A model generated the notes under the pieces. The model searched no databases and had not been told where the DNA came from. It saw only the letters and a program-made list of their open reading frames with translations. DNA of 42,022 bases, taken from the NCBI GenBank assembly GCA_046048295.1, contig JBJOGJ010000003.1:1-42022 (forward strand). Reading direction: 5' to 3'. This stretch comes from CBDCWA01 sp046048295 (GTDB taxonomy: Bacteria > Pseudomonadota > Alphaproteobacteria > Rhizobiales > Hyphomicrobiaceae). A program made the position numbers and the translations under genes. Of this stretch, positions 41,669 through 42,022 are shown piece by piece (within the stretch, counting starts at the first letter, position 1; each line of letters begins with the position of its first letter).

Positions 41669-42022
41669 ATGGAGCTCTTATGGCCATCGCTGGCGCTGCT
41701 CGGACTGGTCGCCCTCCTGTTTCTGTCCGAGCACTTCTGGCCCGACACCGTTTCGGCTCTCGAAGAGGGCGTCATCGCCATCCTACTCGCGCTGATAACG
41801 ATCATCTCCTTTGTCCAGGTGATAGCGCGCTACGGCTTCAATTCCGGCTGGGGCGGTGCGCTCGAGTTGACGCGAATTCTCTTCGCCTGGCTCATCCTTT
41901 TCGGCATGAGCTACGGCGTGAAGCACGGGCTGCACCTGGGCGTCGACGCCATGATCCGCCTGTTCCCGCGACCGTTGTTCCGCATCCTCGCCGTCTTCGG
42001 CGCCGTCTGTACCCTCGCTTAT
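41669..42022 (+). CDS. dctQ: TRAP transporter small permease (DctQ family), truncated by window edge
   Basis: The first 118 codons are present and the gene continues past the window. A GGAGGGGC site precedes the ATG. The translation begins MELLWPSLALLGLVALLF and has helices at about 5-20, 33-50, 62-85 and from 100. The central ISFVQVIARYGFN and ELTRILFAWLILFGMSYGVKHG segments are typical of DctQ. An additional hydrophobic N-terminus before the usual first helix is a small oddity. It should pair with a DctM subunit encoded beyond the edge. Confidence 0.93.
   Translation, partial: MELLWPSLALLGLVALLFLSEHFWPDTVSALEEGVIAILLALITIISFVQVIARYGFNSGWGGALELTRILFAWLILFGMSYGVKHGLHLGVDAMIRLFPRPLFRILAVFGAVCTLAY

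Overview
The window is GC-rich, densely coded chromosomal DNA with no tRNA or rRNA, no insertion sequence, no phage gene and no CRISPR array that I can see. It looks alphaproteobacterial, most likely Hyphomicrobiales (Rhizobiales). The best evidence is a ChpT-type histidine phosphotransferase, a DUF1134/EipA envelope protein, a TolQ/MotA plus OmpA-domain pair beside sel1-repeat and inositol-phosphatase genes, a short CheY-like regulator of rhizobial type, and TctC and TRAP solute-binding proteins. I cannot name a genus.

Layout. 1-9.5 kb: a TctC-type binding protein with an extra C-terminal domain, prfC (release factor 3), an alpha/beta hydrolase, a lone TadG-like von Willebrand protein, an aldo/keto reductase, and a membrane-anchored protein with Clp-N-like modules but no ATPase. 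9.8-14.6 kb: a plus-strand run of OmpW, a PepSY membrane protein, a CBS-pair protein, a DUF2189 membrane protein, a 102-residue protein and a kinase-like/BON fusion. Two candidate FNR/FixK boxes suggest control by low oxygen. 14.7-19.4 kb: L,D-transpeptidase, acyl-CoA dehydrogenase, GMC oxidoreductase and a TauD/TfdA dioxygenase. 19.5-25.8 kb: a ThiE-like protein, sel1 protein, inositol monophosphatase and an ion-driven motor pair (TolQ/MotA-like and OmpA/MotB-like). These converge on an AmpD-type amidase and a TerB/J-domain co-chaperone. 26.1-29.7 kb: a fused hydantoinase/5-oxoprolinase.

29.7-36.7 kb is the envelope and cell-cycle region. It holds a membrane-anchored coiled-coil protein, EipA with a long low-complexity insert, ChpT, and a CheY-like regulator interrupted by an in-frame TGA. 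After these come three small exported proteins that share a four-cysteine pattern ending in C-x6-C, a Tyr/Gly-rich exported protein between them, and rlmJ. 36.8-42.0 kb: a three-subunit molybdenum hydroxylase (FAD, 2Fe-2S and Mo subunits) with an active-site loop unlike CO dehydrogenase. It is followed by TRAP transporter genes dctP and dctQ, the latter cut by the window edge. Together they suggest uptake and oxidation of an unidentified carboxylated compound.

The strongest candidates for something undescribed are the three-member C-x6-C family (33.9-35.7 kb), the Clp-N-like membrane protein (7.6-9.5 kb), the interrupted regulator next to chpT, and the putative oxygen-responsive module at 9.8-14.6 kb. 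No comparison search was possible, so family names rest on motifs recognised by eye.
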